This document shows, one piece after another, positions 53,337-62,252 of a stretch of 64,000 bases of DNA (the first letter of the stretch is position 1; every line of letters starts with the position of its first letter). Made by a program: the position numbers and the translations under genes. Below the pieces are notes generated by a model. It did no database searches, was not told the origin of the DNA, and was given only the letters and a program-made list of their open reading frames with translations. Source of the stretch: Fimenecus sp045543095 (GTDB lineage: Bacteria > Bacillota > Clostridia > Oscillospirales > Acutalibacteraceae); the NCBI GenBank assembly GCA_045543095.1, contig JAZQMC010000009.1, forward strand, positions 52,363-116,362. The letters run 5' to 3'.

Positions 53337-53354
53337 AAGGCTATGGAAATTATT

Positions 53355-54518
53355 ATGTACAACATTTTAACTTTAAATAAAATTTCTGAAACAGGTCTTT
53401 GCCTTTTCAGTGATAAATATAATTGCTCTGCAAATATGGATGAACCAGATGCAGTTCTTGTGCGTTCAGCATCAATGCACGATATGGAATTAAGCAAAAA
53501 CACACTTGCAATCGCCCGTGCAGGTGCAGGTGTGAACAATATTCCTATTGACAAATGCAGTGAAGATGGTATTGTTGTTTTTAACACTCCCGGTGCAAAT
53601 GCAAATGCAGTTAAGGAGCTTGTTATTGCAGGTCTTCTTCTCTCATCAAGAAAAGTTATTCCCGCAATCGAATGGGCTAAAACTCTTAAAGGTAACGGTG
53701 ACACCGTTCCAAAAGATGTAGAAAAAGGTAAGAGTGCTTTCGCAGGCCCTGAAATTCTTGGCAAAACCTTGGGTGTTGTCGGTCTTGGTGCAATCGGTAT
53801 TCTTGTTGCCAATACGGCGGCGGCTTTAGGTATGAAAGTTATCGGTTATGACCCTTATCTTTCTGTTAAACAGAGTATTAATCTTAATCATCATGTTAAG
53901 TTTACAGATGATTTAAATGAGATTATTACAAATTCTGATTATATTTCTCTTCATGTGCCGCTGAACGACGCTACAAGAGGTCTTGTGAACAAAGATAGTA
54001 TCGCACAGATGAAAGATGCTGTTCGCATTCTTAACTTTGCCCGTGGCGAGCTTGTGGATACAAATGATATTCTTGAAGCATTACAGAATGGTAAAGTTGC
54101 GGCTTATGTAACAGATTTCCCCAACGATGCTGTTATCGGTGCACCCGGAGTAATTGCTATTCCCCACCTTGGTGCATCAACTCCTGAATCAGAAGACAAC
54201 TGTGCGATTATGGCAGTTCAACAGGTTGCAGATTATCTTGAAAACGGAAACATTGTAAACTCTGTTAACTTCCCTGCAATCTCATTGCCCGCAAGTGACA
54301 AGCACAGGCTTACAATCGCTCATAAAAACATTTCAGGTATTGTAAGTAAACTCACATCTGCATTTGCCAATGAGAATGTGAACATTGACAATATGGTTAA
54401 CAAGTCAAAGGGCGAATACGCTTATACTATTATCGAAACAGATACAGAACCCTCACACGAGGCAATTGAAGCACTCAAGAAAATTGACGGTATAATCAGA
54501 ATCAGAGTTATCAAATAA
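53355..54518 (+). CDS. serA: D-3-phosphoglycerate dehydrogenase
   Basis: Oxidises 3-phosphoglycerate with NAD+, first step of serine synthesis. 387 residues: substrate-binding part, NAD-binding Rossmann motif VVGLGAIGILVAN near residue 138, catalytic arginine/histidine segments NFARGELVDT and PHLGASTPESEDN, and a C-terminal ACT-like domain (NISGIVSKLTSAFANENVNI) that often gives serine feedback. ATG 53355 (MYNILTLNKIS) is chosen because Clostridia homologues begin there and GGA sits seven bases upstream; ATG 53343 is an alternative. Same strand as serC, separated by a 171-base structured leader. Confidence 0.94.
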   Translation: MYNILTLNKISETGLCLFSDKYNCSANMDEPDAVLVRSASMHDMELSKNTLAIARAGAGVNNIPIDKCSEDGIVVFNTPGANANAVKELVIAGLLLSSRKVIPAIEWAKTLKGNGDTVPKDVEKGKSAFAGPEILGKTLGVVGLGAIGILVANTAAALGMKVIGYDPYLSVKQSINLNHHVKFTDDLNEIITNSDYISLHVPLNDATRGLVNKDSIAQMKDAVRILNFARGELVDTNDILEALQNGKVAAYVTDFPNDAVIGAPGVIAIPHLGASTPESEDNCAIMAVQQVADYLENGNIVNSVNFPAISLPASDKHRLTIAHKNISGIVSKLTSAFANENVNIDNMVNKSKGEYAYTIIETDTEPSHEAIEALKKIDGIIRIRVIK

Positions 54519-54534
54519 AAACTAACAAAGCAAA

Positions 54535-54567
54535 AAGAACCGGCAGAAAATTATTCTGTCGGTTCTT
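54535..54567. terminator. Bidirectional terminator between serA and the folate operon
   Basis: 14-bp stem with one G-U (AAGAACCGGCAGAA facing TTCTGTCGGTTCTT), 5-base loop. The plus side continues CTTTTG; the minus side continues TTTGCTTTG after the stem's own TT. It serves the convergent serA and exonuclease genes and overlaps the last codons of the latter. Confidence 0.82.
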
Positions 54568-55411
54568 CTTTTGTATGTATTATTTCGCTGTAATTTCGTT
54601 TTATATCGAGCCTGTCATAGAATTTTTTAACACGGAGATTTACTCTGAATTCGCGGTTGCAATTCGCACAAAAGAAAACTCCTCTAAAAGATTGGTTTGT
54701 AAATTTCCATTTTTTCTTTGTTTCAACCTTACCGCCACAAATATCGCAATAGCAATTAAACAAATTCTTATCAATCAACGGGTCATTCTTATCCTTGATT
54801 ACATAGGGTTTGAAATCAAGTCGAGCATAGAATTCTTTATCGCACACTTTTATAAACTCGGAAAGTTTTTCTGCATTAAACACCTTTTTAAAACATTCCG
54901 CACTGAGAAGACTATCGTCAAGTGCTCTGTGATGCGGATATTTTTCAGGGTCAATTTCTAAACATTCTGCCGCATAGGAAAGACCTGCCTGCTGAACATT
55001 TTCCATATTTATAAAACATTGACAATACTTTTGCAAATCCGCATATCGAGTGATAAAATCAATATTCTTTTTGTTAAGAAAGTATTTAAAATTAGTTTGC
55101 AGAGTGCGGATATCGGTATCGCCCCAAGTCATTATTACAGCATCTTCCCCTACCCAATCTGCAAATCGCGTAATAACCTTTGAAAACGGCTCACCATTAC
55201 GAATATCTTCATTAGTAATATGTGTAAGATTTTTAATTCTTGAACGCAATTTACGTGACACCACGGGACGAACAAGCGAAGAAAAAGTGTTAACCGTTTT
55301 AAGCTCACTATCTAACTTTACGGCACCAATTTCAATTATTTCATTTATAAATCTTTCAGCGGACTTCATATAAGAATTGTTCCACTCTAAATCCATTATT
55401 ATATAATTCAT
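54551..55411 (-). CDS. DEDDh 3'-5' exonuclease with C-terminal zinc-ribbon
   Basis: 286 residues. RNase T/DnaQ fold with Exo I DLEW (Asp7, Glu9), Exo II in WGDTD near residue 97-100, and Exo III HRALDD near residue 161, the DEDDh pattern. After residue about 195 comes a C-terminal part with two cysteine pairs, CDIC and CANC, likely binding zinc. KapD-like enzymes of this type process RNA or DNA ends; the substrate cannot be told. It follows folK by 13 bases as the last gene of the folate operon. Start has GGTG upstream. Confidence 0.82.
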   Translation of the reverse strand: MNYIIMDLEWNNSYMKSAERFINEIIEIGAVKLDSELKTVNTFSSLVRPVVSRKLRSRIKNLTHITNEDIRNGEPFSKVITRFADWVGEDAVIMTWGDTDIRTLQTNFKYFLNKKNIDFITRYADLQKYCQCFINMENVQQAGLSYAAECLEIDPEKYPHHRALDDSLLSAECFKKVFNAEKLSEFIKVCDKEFYARLDFKPYVIKDKNDPLIDKNLFNCYCDICGGKVETKKKWKFTNQSFRGVFFCANCNREFRVNLRVKKFYDRLDIKRNYSEIIHTKEEPTE

Positions 55412-55424
55412 AAAACACCAAATA

Positions 55425-55910
55425 TTATTCTATTAAATCATTCTTTGAGCAGTAAAAACGCACTCCACTATGTTTTAGTGCGTTTTCAACTGTGTTTCTG
55501 TCTAAAATATCATCAAAGTTCAAATCAAGCAACGGTTTTAACACAAAATCACGTTCCATCATTCTTGGATGAGGCAAAATAAGCGTTTTTGTGTTTCGCA
55601 CCTCGTTTTCATATAAAAGCAAATCAATGTCAATTATACGAGGACCGTTTTTAATTGTTCGCACTCTGCCTAATCCCGCTTCAATGCCCAAAGAAGCTCC
55701 TAAAAGATTGTCGGGATTAAGTTCTGTTTCAACTTCAACCACAATATTCAAGAAATCTTCTTGATTATCATATCCTACAGGGTCGGTTTCATAAACATTT
55801 GAGCAATCAGTAACTTTTGTAAGAGGTAAAAGACCCAGCGAAGAAATGGCATCTTTAAGATTTTGCAGTTTATCACCGATATTTGTGCCTATTCCTAAAT
55901 ATGCTTTCAT
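55425..55910 (-). CDS. folK: 6-hydroxymethyl-dihydropterin pyrophosphokinase
   Basis: Transfers pyrophosphate from ATP to hydroxymethyldihydropterin in folate synthesis. 161 residues; motifs GIGTNIGDKLQNL at the N-terminus, YETDPVGY, and NGPRIIDIDLLLY with the metal-binding aspartates. ATG overlaps the folB stop as TAATG. Confidence 0.95.
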   Translation of the reverse strand: MKAYLGIGTNIGDKLQNLKDAISSLGLLPLTKVTDCSNVYETDPVGYDNQEDFLNIVVEVETELNPDNLLGASLGIEAGLGRVRTIKNGPRIIDIDLLLYENEVRNTKTLILPHPRMMERDFVLKPLLDLNFDDILDRNTVENALKHSGVRFYCSKNDLIE

Positions 55911-56269
55911 TATCTTGACCTCTCAATTTCAACTGCCACATAGGAAAAATCGGCTTTAATAGGTGCTTCGGGCTTTTTGAGAAGAATTTTTAAGGTTTCA
56001 ATTTTATAAAATTCTTCAAAAAGTGCATCAGCCACTCTTTGTGCCACCTTTTCAAGCAAATCATTTTTTTCACTTTGTGCAACTCTGCGAACTGTTTTTA
56101 TGATTTTAGCATAACTTACTGTGTCATCAACATTATCAGTCGCACATGGCACAGACAAATCAACGCCTGCCTCGATATCAAATATAAAATTCTGACCGTC
56201 AACCTTTTCCTCGGGATTAACGCCGTGATAACAGAATAGTTTTAAATCTTTAATAATAATTTTATCCAT
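55910..56269 (-). CDS. folB: Dihydroneopterin aldolase
   Basis: Cleaves dihydroneopterin to hydroxymethyldihydropterin and glycolaldehyde. 119 residues, normal length; the family segments FCYHGVNPEEK with the catalytic Tyr/His area and DTVSYAKI are present, and the C-terminal KPEAPIKADFSYVAVEI is typical. GAGAGG precedes the ATG. Sits between folP and folK. Confidence 0.94.
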   Translation of the reverse strand: MDKIIIKDLKLFCYHGVNPEEKVDGQNFIFDIEAGVDLSVPCATDNVDDTVSYAKIIKTVRRVAQSEKNDLLEKVAQRVADALFEEFYKIETLKILLKKPEAPIKADFSYVAVEIERSR

Positions 56270-56296
56270 ATTAACCTCTCTAAGTTTCGGCTCTTC

Positions 56297-57118
56297 TCAC
56301 CTTACAATCGCATCTGCCATTTTTGCTGCTAATGCGTTTTCTTTCACATTATGCACTCTTATAAAATCCGTACCCCCTGCTATTGCCAACACATCTGCAG
56401 CAATTGTGCCGTAAACACGGTCATAGCCATCAGTATTGGTAACATTAGCAACAACTCTTTTTGAAGAAAGAGCAGTAAGCAACGCAACATCTTTGATTTT
56501 AAGTTTATGAATATTCTTAATAAGTTCAATATTATGGCTTTGGTTTTTGCCGAATCCGATGCCCATATCAAACATAATCTGCTCTTTTGAAATGCCGAAT
56601 TCTTCACATCTGATAAGAGTTTTATTAAAGAATGAAACAACATCTTGAGTAACGGTAGTTTCATATTCGGGTACGGTTTGTGCATTGCCACCGCCCGTGT
56701 GCATAATCACCCAACCGCAGTTATAATCGCGAACGATTTTTGCCATATTCTCATTAAAAACACCGCTGACATCATTGATAATGGCCGCACCGTTTTGCAG
56801 GGCATATTCTGCCACTTCAGGATAAAAGGTATCAACAGAAATAACCGCACCTGTTTCATCATAAAGCATTGGAAGATAATTCTTGATTATTTCTAATTCT
56901 TCACTTGCTGAAAGCAAAGTGCAACCGGGACGAGTGGACTGTGCACCAATGTCAATTACATCCGCACCGTCAACAAGCATCTGTTTTGCGTGCAAAAGAG
57001 CTTTTTCGGGGGAATTATATAATCCACCGTCAAAAAATGAATCTGCAGTAACATTGAGAATACCCATTATATATGTTTTTTTACCTAATTCAAAGCTGAA
57101 TTTATTACCTGCAAACAT
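56297..57118 (-). CDS. folP: Dihydropteroate synthase
   Basis: Joins hydroxymethyldihydropterin pyrophosphate with p-aminobenzoate; the sulfonamide target. 273 residues from ATG 57118, which overlaps the folE stop as TAATG; a longer reading into folE is rejected. Motifs: GILNVTADSFFDGG (the common proline after NVT is alanine here), DIGAQSTRPG, INDVSG, and FIRVHNVKE at the C-terminus. Confidence 0.94.
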   Translation of the reverse strand: MFAGNKFSFELGKKTYIMGILNVTADSFFDGGLYNSPEKALLHAKQMLVDGADVIDIGAQSTRPGCTLLSASEELEIIKNYLPMLYDETGAVISVDTFYPEVAEYALQNGAAIINDVSGVFNENMAKIVRDYNCGWVIMHTGGGNAQTVPEYETTVTQDVVSFFNKTLIRCEEFGISKEQIMFDMGIGFGKNQSHNIELIKNIHKLKIKDVALLTALSSKRVVANVTNTDGYDRVYGTIAADVLAIAGGTDFIRVHNVKENALAAKMADAIVR

Positions 57119-57681
57119 TATTTTGAACCCAAAAGAGTCATAACTTCGGCTCTTGTTCGGGCATCCTTTCTGATGGTTCCGCGAAGTGCTGATGTCTGTG
57201 TCTGTGAGCCCGCAGCTCTTATTCCACGCATTGTCATACAAAGGTGTTCTGCCTCCACAACAACCGCAACACCCTTTGGATTCATTTCTTTTTGAATGAA
57301 GTCTGCAATCTGTGCAGTTAAGCGTTCTTGTAATTGAGGACGGCGTGCATAACTATTAACAATGCGTGCAAGCTTCGAAAGACCGATTACAAGGCCTTCA
57401 TCATTTGGTATATAGGCAATATGTGCCTTACCCACAAATGGCAAGAAATGATGCTCACACATTGAATACATCGGAATATCACGAACAATTACAATTTCGT
57501 CGCTCTGGCCCTCACGGAACATTTTAAGGTGCTTTTCGGGGTCTTCGGTAAGCCCTGAAAAGATTTCTTCATACATATTCGCAACACGCTTGGGAGTTTC
57601 AATCAAGCCCTCACGGTCCGGGTCTTCACCAATTGCGATTAAAATTTCGCGAAAGGCTTTTTCAATTCTTTCTTTATCCAT
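57118..57681 (-). CDS. folE: GTP cyclohydrolase I
   Basis: First step of folate synthesis, GTP to 7,8-dihydroneopterin triphosphate. 187 residues. Zinc ligands are visible in MYSMCEHHFLPF and LCMTMRGI; the substrate loop KLARIVNSYARRPQLQERLT is intact. ATG follows the transglutaminase-like stop by 4 bases with AAGAAGG upstream. Confidence 0.96.
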   Translation of the reverse strand: MDKERIEKAFREILIAIGEDPDREGLIETPKRVANMYEEIFSGLTEDPEKHLKMFREGQSDEIVIVRDIPMYSMCEHHFLPFVGKAHIAYIPNDEGLVIGLSKLARIVNSYARRPQLQERLTAQIADFIQKEMNPKGVAVVVEAEHLCMTMRGIRAAGSQTQTSALRGTIRKDARTRAEVMTLLGSK

Positions 57682-57685
57682 TATA

Positions 57686-58858
57686 TCAACCTTCTTTGAA
57701 TACTAAACATAAATAATCATATCCGTCAAGAGTATAATACTCAATTTCATTTTTCTTTAATTTTTTACCGCTTTTTGCGACGGCATCACCAACAAAATCA
57801 AAGAATTCATAATTATTATTTTCCAATGATTTCATAGCCTTTGTTAGCTGGTTTTCATCAGAAAACAATATTTCAACCATATTGTCGCCGGTTTTCAAAT
57901 CATTTGCAACAGGAGTTACAAGTCCTGCGAAATTTTTAAAATTATCAACATAAAGTCCGTTTTTCACAAAATAATTAGCAGTCATCTGAGTGCAATTATT
58001 ATTGGCAGGTTCAATGTTTAAATGGTCGTTTGAAATAAAATCATCATTCACATTGAAATAAAGATAGCCAACCTTATCTTCATTTCCAGTATCATTCCAC
58101 GTAGCATCAAGATGATAATTTTCACCGTCTATACGAACTATATTCCACATGTGAGGCTCTGTGCCCTCATCACTTACGCCATCACCAACCACAAGATAAT
58201 TGTATATCCCCACATTGTCGAGAAGCATCTGCATTGCACGGGAATATCCCTCACAAATCGCTTTACCGTCAATAAGAGCACTATATGCGGTATCACCAAT
58301 TTCACCGAATGTTTCTTCCGAATAAACAGTAGCATCGCAAACATAATTATGAAAATATAATTCTTTTTCGTAATCGGTTGTAAATATATCTGCCGATTTT
58401 ACAATATCATTGATTTTTCCACTTAGTTTTTCTGACATTTCAAATGCTTTTTCGCGTTCAAAACGATAAGTGGGCATAAAATCAACAGAAGCACCGTAAT
58501 CGATATAGTTATACTTTATATCCACCCAGAAAAACTCTGAATTATCATAAAGCACAGCCATAAAAATTTCGTTAAGTTCATCCGGAGTAACCTCAAGCCG
58601 ACGAGAAACGGTAAAATTCTCAAACATTGAAAATACCATTATATAGGTCTGCTTTTGCACATCATCAAGAGTATTATAATAATAAAAAGTTTTTGTATTA
58701 AGCAGACTTTCAAAATTAGTTTGCTCTTGTTGGGTTATACGGTCATCATTTATTTTTTTGCGGTCGATATATTCGTCATATTTATCTTCAAATACACCGC
58801 CGAAAATCATTATAACCGCAAAGATAATTGCAAAAATAGCCCCTATTTTCTTATTCAT
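57686..58858 (-). CDS. Membrane-anchored transglutaminase-like protein
   Basis: 390 residues. N-terminal hydrophobic helix (about 5-21) anchors it with the rest outside. The transglutaminase-like core has the Cys in ALIDGKAICEGYSRAM (about residue 200), the His in PHMWNIVRIDG and the Asp in YHLDATWND, so the catalytic triad is complete. Bacterial members are putative cell-wall peptidases or amidases. ATG 58858 follows GAGGTGG and overlaps the end of the LCP-like gene by 8 bases. It is directly upstream of folE, so surface and folate genes share one transcript. Confidence 0.85.
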   Translation of the reverse strand: MNKKIGAIFAIIFAVIMIFGGVFEDKYDEYIDRKKINDDRITQQEQTNFESLLNTKTFYYYNTLDDVQKQTYIMVFSMFENFTVSRRLEVTPDELNEIFMAVLYDNSEFFWVDIKYNYIDYGASVDFMPTYRFEREKAFEMSEKLSGKINDIVKSADIFTTDYEKELYFHNYVCDATVYSEETFGEIGDTAYSALIDGKAICEGYSRAMQMLLDNVGIYNYLVVGDGVSDEGTEPHMWNIVRIDGENYHLDATWNDTGNEDKVGYLYFNVNDDFISNDHLNIEPANNNCTQMTANYFVKNGLYVDNFKNFAGLVTPVANDLKTGDNMVEILFSDENQLTKAMKSLENNNYEFFDFVGDAVAKSGKKLKKNEIEYYTLDGYDYLCLVFKEG

Positions 58859-59708
58859 CTCTTCCCACCTCGTCATTTGTCGAAGGCAAGAATTTATCTT
58901 CCGAATTGGCATAAATGCTCAATTTTTCAATAGCCTGTGAATAATCAATAACTGAAATATCAGTTTCGCCCGCATTGACAAAAGAGGTGAAAAGTTTTTG
59001 TGAATTATCGGTATATTCGGGAACCAAAACAGAATTTATAATATCACAGATTATCTTTTCACGGGTTGAGTTATTGCAAATCAACAGATAATTCAATGCA
59101 TAAGCACCTGAAATATTTTGTTTACCCTTTTCTAACTCAAGATTAATACCGTTCGAATTGTAATTAACATTTTCAGGCACATTAACAGTAACACCGTCAA
59201 AAAGTGAGAGAATTTCTTTAGCACTTGCTCTGTCACATATAAAATATTTATCTGCGTTGATTTGATAACCATCAGCCAAAGCCTTTTTGAAATCCTGTAT
59301 AGAATGGTTTTTATAAAACTCACCGCAATTTAACTTACTGTTACCGACCGGAATTACGGTTTGTTTATCAAAGCACTTTACAACCATAGTCTGTTTATCG
59401 AAATCACAGTTAACGGTAAATGCAAAATCGAAATTTTCTTTACTGTCGGCACAGATGAATAGTACCGTTGATTTACCTGAAAGAGAATCAACAGTATAAT
59501 TTATTTCAGTTACATCATTCTGTGTTTCTGTAGTTTCGCTATCCGGCTTATTAACAAAATTATTAAAATCGAAATCAATTGAATACATAAAAAGAAAAGC
59601 AGAAGCCATTGAAAGCAAAATTATAAACACACTGAATGAAATTATAAAATATTTAAACGCTTTCTTATCGCGTGAAGATTTTTCGAAAAGTTTTTTGTTT
59701 TTATTCAT
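58851..59708 (-). CDS. Divergent LytR-CpsA-Psr (LCP)-like membrane protein
   Basis: 285 residues with one N-terminal membrane helix (about 20-42) and an extracellular part. The segment LFDGVTVNVPENVNYNSNG, followed by LELEKGKQNISGAYALNYL, matches the central part of LCP glycopolymer ligases, but the following arginine-rich active-site stretch (normally YVRxR...R..RQ) reads LLICNNSTREKIICDI and the front arginines and aspartates are not seen. It may be a degenerate, non-catalytic LCP or a sensor. First gene of the operon with the transglutaminase-like and folate genes. Start ATG 59708 is preceded by GGTGTG. Confidence 0.65.
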   Translation of the reverse strand: MNKNKKLFEKSSRDKKAFKYFIISFSVFIILLSMASAFLFMYSIDFDFNNFVNKPDSETTETQNDVTEINYTVDSLSGKSTVLFICADSKENFDFAFTVNCDFDKQTMVVKCFDKQTVIPVGNSKLNCGEFYKNHSIQDFKKALADGYQINADKYFICDRASAKEILSLFDGVTVNVPENVNYNSNGINLELEKGKQNISGAYALNYLLICNNSTREKIICDIINSVLVPEYTDNSQKLFTSFVNAGETDISVIDYSQAIEKLSIYANSEDKFLPSTNDEVGRDE

Positions 59709-59737
59709 AGTCACACCAAAAATCAATAGATAGATTT

Positions 59738-59766
59738 AGTATATCACAAATAAACTCTATAAACAA
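59738..59766 (-). promoter_or_regulatory. Promoter of the LCP-like/transglutaminase/folate operon
   Basis: Minus-strand TTGTTT (59766-59761), 17-bp spacer, TATACT (59743-59738), 29 bases before the start codon. Confidence 0.6.
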
Positions 59767-59781
59767 CAGTTTATAGAGTTT
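59752..59781. repeat. 13-bp inverted repeat overlapping the folate-operon promoter
   Basis: AAACTCTATAAAC (59752-59764) and GTTTATAGAGTTT (59769-59781) with a 4-base gap. One arm covers the spacer and most of the -35, as an operator would. It lies 6 bases past the terminator of the sugar transferase gene. Confidence 0.55.
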
Positions 59782-59787
59782 TATTTC

Positions 59788-59819
59788 ACAAAAAAATCCC
59801 GCAAGAAATATCCTGCGGG
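59788..59819 (-). terminator. Terminator of the sugar transferase gene
   Basis: Minus-strand stem CCCGCA / TGCGGG extended by GGA/TTC, followed by A and seven T residues; 6 bases after the stop codon. Confidence 0.9.
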
Positions 59820-59825
59820 GTTAAA

Positions 59826-61199
59826 TCAGTCATTTTGAGTAAAATGGTATTTATTCTCTTTTTTACCGAAAGCCTTTGTGCTATCTGCGGCCCTTAAAAA
59901 TACCGTTACAGTTTGCATAATCAATTTGAAATCCAACCACAAGCTGTATTTTTCAATATACATCAAGTCAAGAACCAGCTTGTCCTTGGGCGATGTATTA
60001 TATTTACCGGCAATCTGTGCATATCCTGTAAGACCACCCTTTACGCGAAGTCTGTATTGGAATTCAGGAAGCTCCGCTGTATATTTATCAACATTTTCTA
60101 TCATCTCGGGGCGAGGTCCTACAACACTCATCTCACCCTTTAAAATATTAATAAACTGAGGTAATTCATCTATACGGAATTTCCTGAGAACTTTGCCAAT
60201 TTTAGTAATTCTGTCGTCATCAGATGTAACTGAACGATTTACACTGTCTGCCTCTTTCATTGTGCGGAATTTATAAACCTTGAAAAGTTTACCGCCTTTA
60301 GTTGCACGAGTCTGTTTAAAGAAAACATGACCGCCGTCTTCAGCTTTAATGAGAATTGCACATACAAGCATGGGAATTCCGCAAACCAACAAAGCGAATG
60401 CAGAAATAAGAATATCCATTATTCTTTTCACAATACGCTGTTCAAAGGTCAATTCACGGACAACTGCAGAAACCATTGGTTTATCGTCAAGCATCGCAGT
60501 TTTTGCACCGAGCATAACCACATCATCCATTTCAAAATTGAAATAAATGTTTTTACTTTTTGCATAGCAATACTCTGTTATAAATGATTTTTCCTGTGTA
60601 GGAACATCATAAATAAAAATCGTATCACATTCATTGATAATATCGAACAAATCTTTCGATGTATAATGAATCATATGATTGATTTTATACTGCTTTTTAT
60701 ATCTTTTTACTTTTGGAACAATATTATTTAGTGATTCTTCGGAACTTGTAATTATGCAGCATTTCTCGGGCGGATTAATTGTGAAATACACATAATGCCC
60801 AAGATATGTGAACAAAATTACAAGAGAAACCTGAATGCACATTATAAGCAAAAGAAGATGCGGAGATTCATAAACAAAAAACGAGTTGAGATTTTCATTA
60901 ACATTCATAATGCAAAGCATCATATGTGTAACAAAATCCGATATAATGGTAGCTATTGAAACCTGCATAACAATAGGTTTACTTTTAACTTTACCAATGG
61001 TAAAACCACCATAAATGGCAACAAGTAAGGCCTCAACAACACAGAAAGTAACAAAAGTTACCGCAGTTGTTCTTGACGGGCGTAACAGCCACACAAACTC
61101 AGTACTGAAAACCAAGAAAAAAGTTGCTATCAAGCATACATACAAGGATGCTTTAATAAGAAAAATAACAGATTTTTGAATCTTTGATAATATATCCAT
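59826..61199 (-). CDS. Polyprenyl-phosphate sugar-1-phosphate transferase (WbaP/WcaJ-like)
   Basis: Initiates exopolysaccharide or other glycan assembly by moving a hexose-1-phosphate from a UDP-sugar to undecaprenyl phosphate. 457 residues: about four N-terminal membrane helices, a CoA-binding-like cytoplasmic domain (about 140-240), a re-entrant helix near 265-285, and the C-terminal catalytic domain with VYKFRTM, DDDRITKIGKVLRKFRIDELPQ and SVVGPRPEM. GGAGG precedes the ATG, and it is transcribed alone from a strong promoter. The polymer is unknown; no glycosyltransferase cluster is adjacent. Confidence 0.9.
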   Translation of the reverse strand: MDILSKIQKSVIFLIKASLYVCLIATFFLVFSTEFVWLLRPSRTTAVTFVTFCVVEALLVAIYGGFTIGKVKSKPIVMQVSIATIISDFVTHMMLCIMNVNENLNSFFVYESPHLLLLIMCIQVSLVILFTYLGHYVYFTINPPEKCCIITSSEESLNNIVPKVKRYKKQYKINHMIHYTSKDLFDIINECDTIFIYDVPTQEKSFITEYCYAKSKNIYFNFEMDDVVMLGAKTAMLDDKPMVSAVVRELTFEQRIVKRIMDILISAFALLVCGIPMLVCAILIKAEDGGHVFFKQTRATKGGKLFKVYKFRTMKEADSVNRSVTSDDDRITKIGKVLRKFRIDELPQFINILKGEMSVVGPRPEMIENVDKYTAELPEFQYRLRVKGGLTGYAQIAGKYNTSPKDKLVLDLMYIEKYSLWLDFKLIMQTVTVFLRAADSTKAFGKKENKYHFTQND

Positions 61200-61243
61200 G
61201 TCCGCCTCCGAAAAGACAACAGTATGATTTTTATTATGAGGTT

Positions 61244-61272
61244 ATTGTACTTAAGTCAACAGCTTTTGTCAA
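61244..61272 (-). promoter_or_regulatory. Strong promoter of the sugar transferase gene
   Basis: Minus-strand perfect TTGACA (61272-61267), 17-bp spacer, TACAAT (61249-61244). Confidence 0.85.
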
Positions 61273-61300
61273 TGTTTTGCCTCACAATGTAATAAATATG

Positions 61301-62197
61301 TCATTTTTTCAAGCAACGCTTTTTTGTATCTATATTAAGCTGTGATAAAACAATTCCGATAAAAATAAGTACACAGCCCAAGTATCCCCTGCCACTCATA
61401 ATCTCATTAAGTATTATTGCACCACCTATTGCACTAAAAACGGATTCTGTTGAGAATACGATTGATGCAAATGTGGGGTCTGCGTCTTTTTGTCCTAAAA
61501 TCTGACAAGTATAAGCAACACCAACTGACATTAAACCGCCATAGAGAATGGGTATGCCTGCACTTTGAATTGCAGAAAACTCAATATTTTCAGTAAACAA
61601 AGCAAAAATAATACTTAAAAACCCGCATACAAAAAATTGTGTCATGCTGAATTTTAAAGGACTTATATCATTCACAAATTTATCAACCACAAGAATATGG
61701 CCTGCCCAGAAAAACGCACCTATAATGAGCACTATATCACCTGTACCGAAAGATAACTCGTCACCTGTCATACAAAGGAAGAAAAGACCTACTACAGCAA
61801 AAATCGCACCAAAAAAAGTAAGTATACTAGTCTTCTTGCCCATAACAAAACGAATTAATGGCACTAAAACTATGTAAAGACCTGTTAAAAATCCGGCTTT
61901 GCCCGCACTTTGTGTTATTTCTACACCGTACTGTTGAAGTGTTGACGCAATAAAAAGCACTACACCCGCCAGCAAACCTGACATTATTGTTTTTTTGAAT
62001 TTTTCCTTATTGAACTTCTCTTTTTCAAAAATAAGTATTACGGGAAGAAGAGATAGTGTACCGAGTAGAAAGCGAATACCGTTAAATGTGAATGCACCCA
62101 CATACTCTGCACCTACTCTTTGTGCTACAAAAGCAAAGCCCCAGATAATAGCAGTAAGAAAAAGAAGAAAAGTTGATTTAAATTTTTTAACATTCAT
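61301..62197 (-). CDS. DMT-superfamily transporter (EamA family)
   Basis: 298 residues with ten membrane helices in two EamA halves (each about 130 residues; first half begins LLFLTAIIWGFAFVAQRVG with the family AIIWG pattern, second half begins FGTGDIVLIIGAFFWAGHIL). Such proteins export amino acids, nucleosides or other metabolites; the substrate cannot be predicted. ATG 62197 follows AGGTGACAAGC. It stands between clpX and the sugar transferase, each separated by a hairpin or promoter. Confidence 0.88.
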   Translation of the reverse strand: MNVKKFKSTFLLFLTAIIWGFAFVAQRVGAEYVGAFTFNGIRFLLGTLSLLPVILIFEKEKFNKEKFKKTIMSGLLAGVVLFIASTLQQYGVEITQSAGKAGFLTGLYIVLVPLIRFVMGKKTSILTFFGAIFAVVGLFFLCMTGDELSFGTGDIVLIIGAFFWAGHILVVDKFVNDISPLKFSMTQFFVCGFLSIIFALFTENIEFSAIQSAGIPILYGGLMSVGVAYTCQILGQKDADPTFASIVFSTESVFSAIGGAIILNEIMSGRGYLGCVLIFIGIVLSQLNIDTKKRCLKK

Positions 62198-62221
62198 GCT
62201 TGTCACCTGACGATATATTAT

Positions 62222-62246
62222 AAGCCACAGTAATAAACTGTGGCTT
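62222..62246 (-). terminator. Hairpin terminator after clpX
   Basis: Perfect 10-bp stem AAGCCACAGT / ACTGTGGCTT with a 5-base loop, 6 bases after the clpX stop. On the minus strand only TATAATATAT follows; the better U-tract (GATTTTTT) is on the plus side, where no gene ends. Confidence 0.7.
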
Positions 62247-62252
62247 GATTTT

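Noticed and set aside
53318..53812. 164-codon open frame antisense to serA
   Set aside because: Fully opposite a well-conserved dehydrogenase and its third-position pattern mirrors serA; low-complexity product without family features.
56297..57241. Longer folP reading starting inside folE
   Set aside because: The extra 41 residues are out-of-frame folE sequence; the ATG at 57118 overlapping the folE stop fits the operon and the family start.
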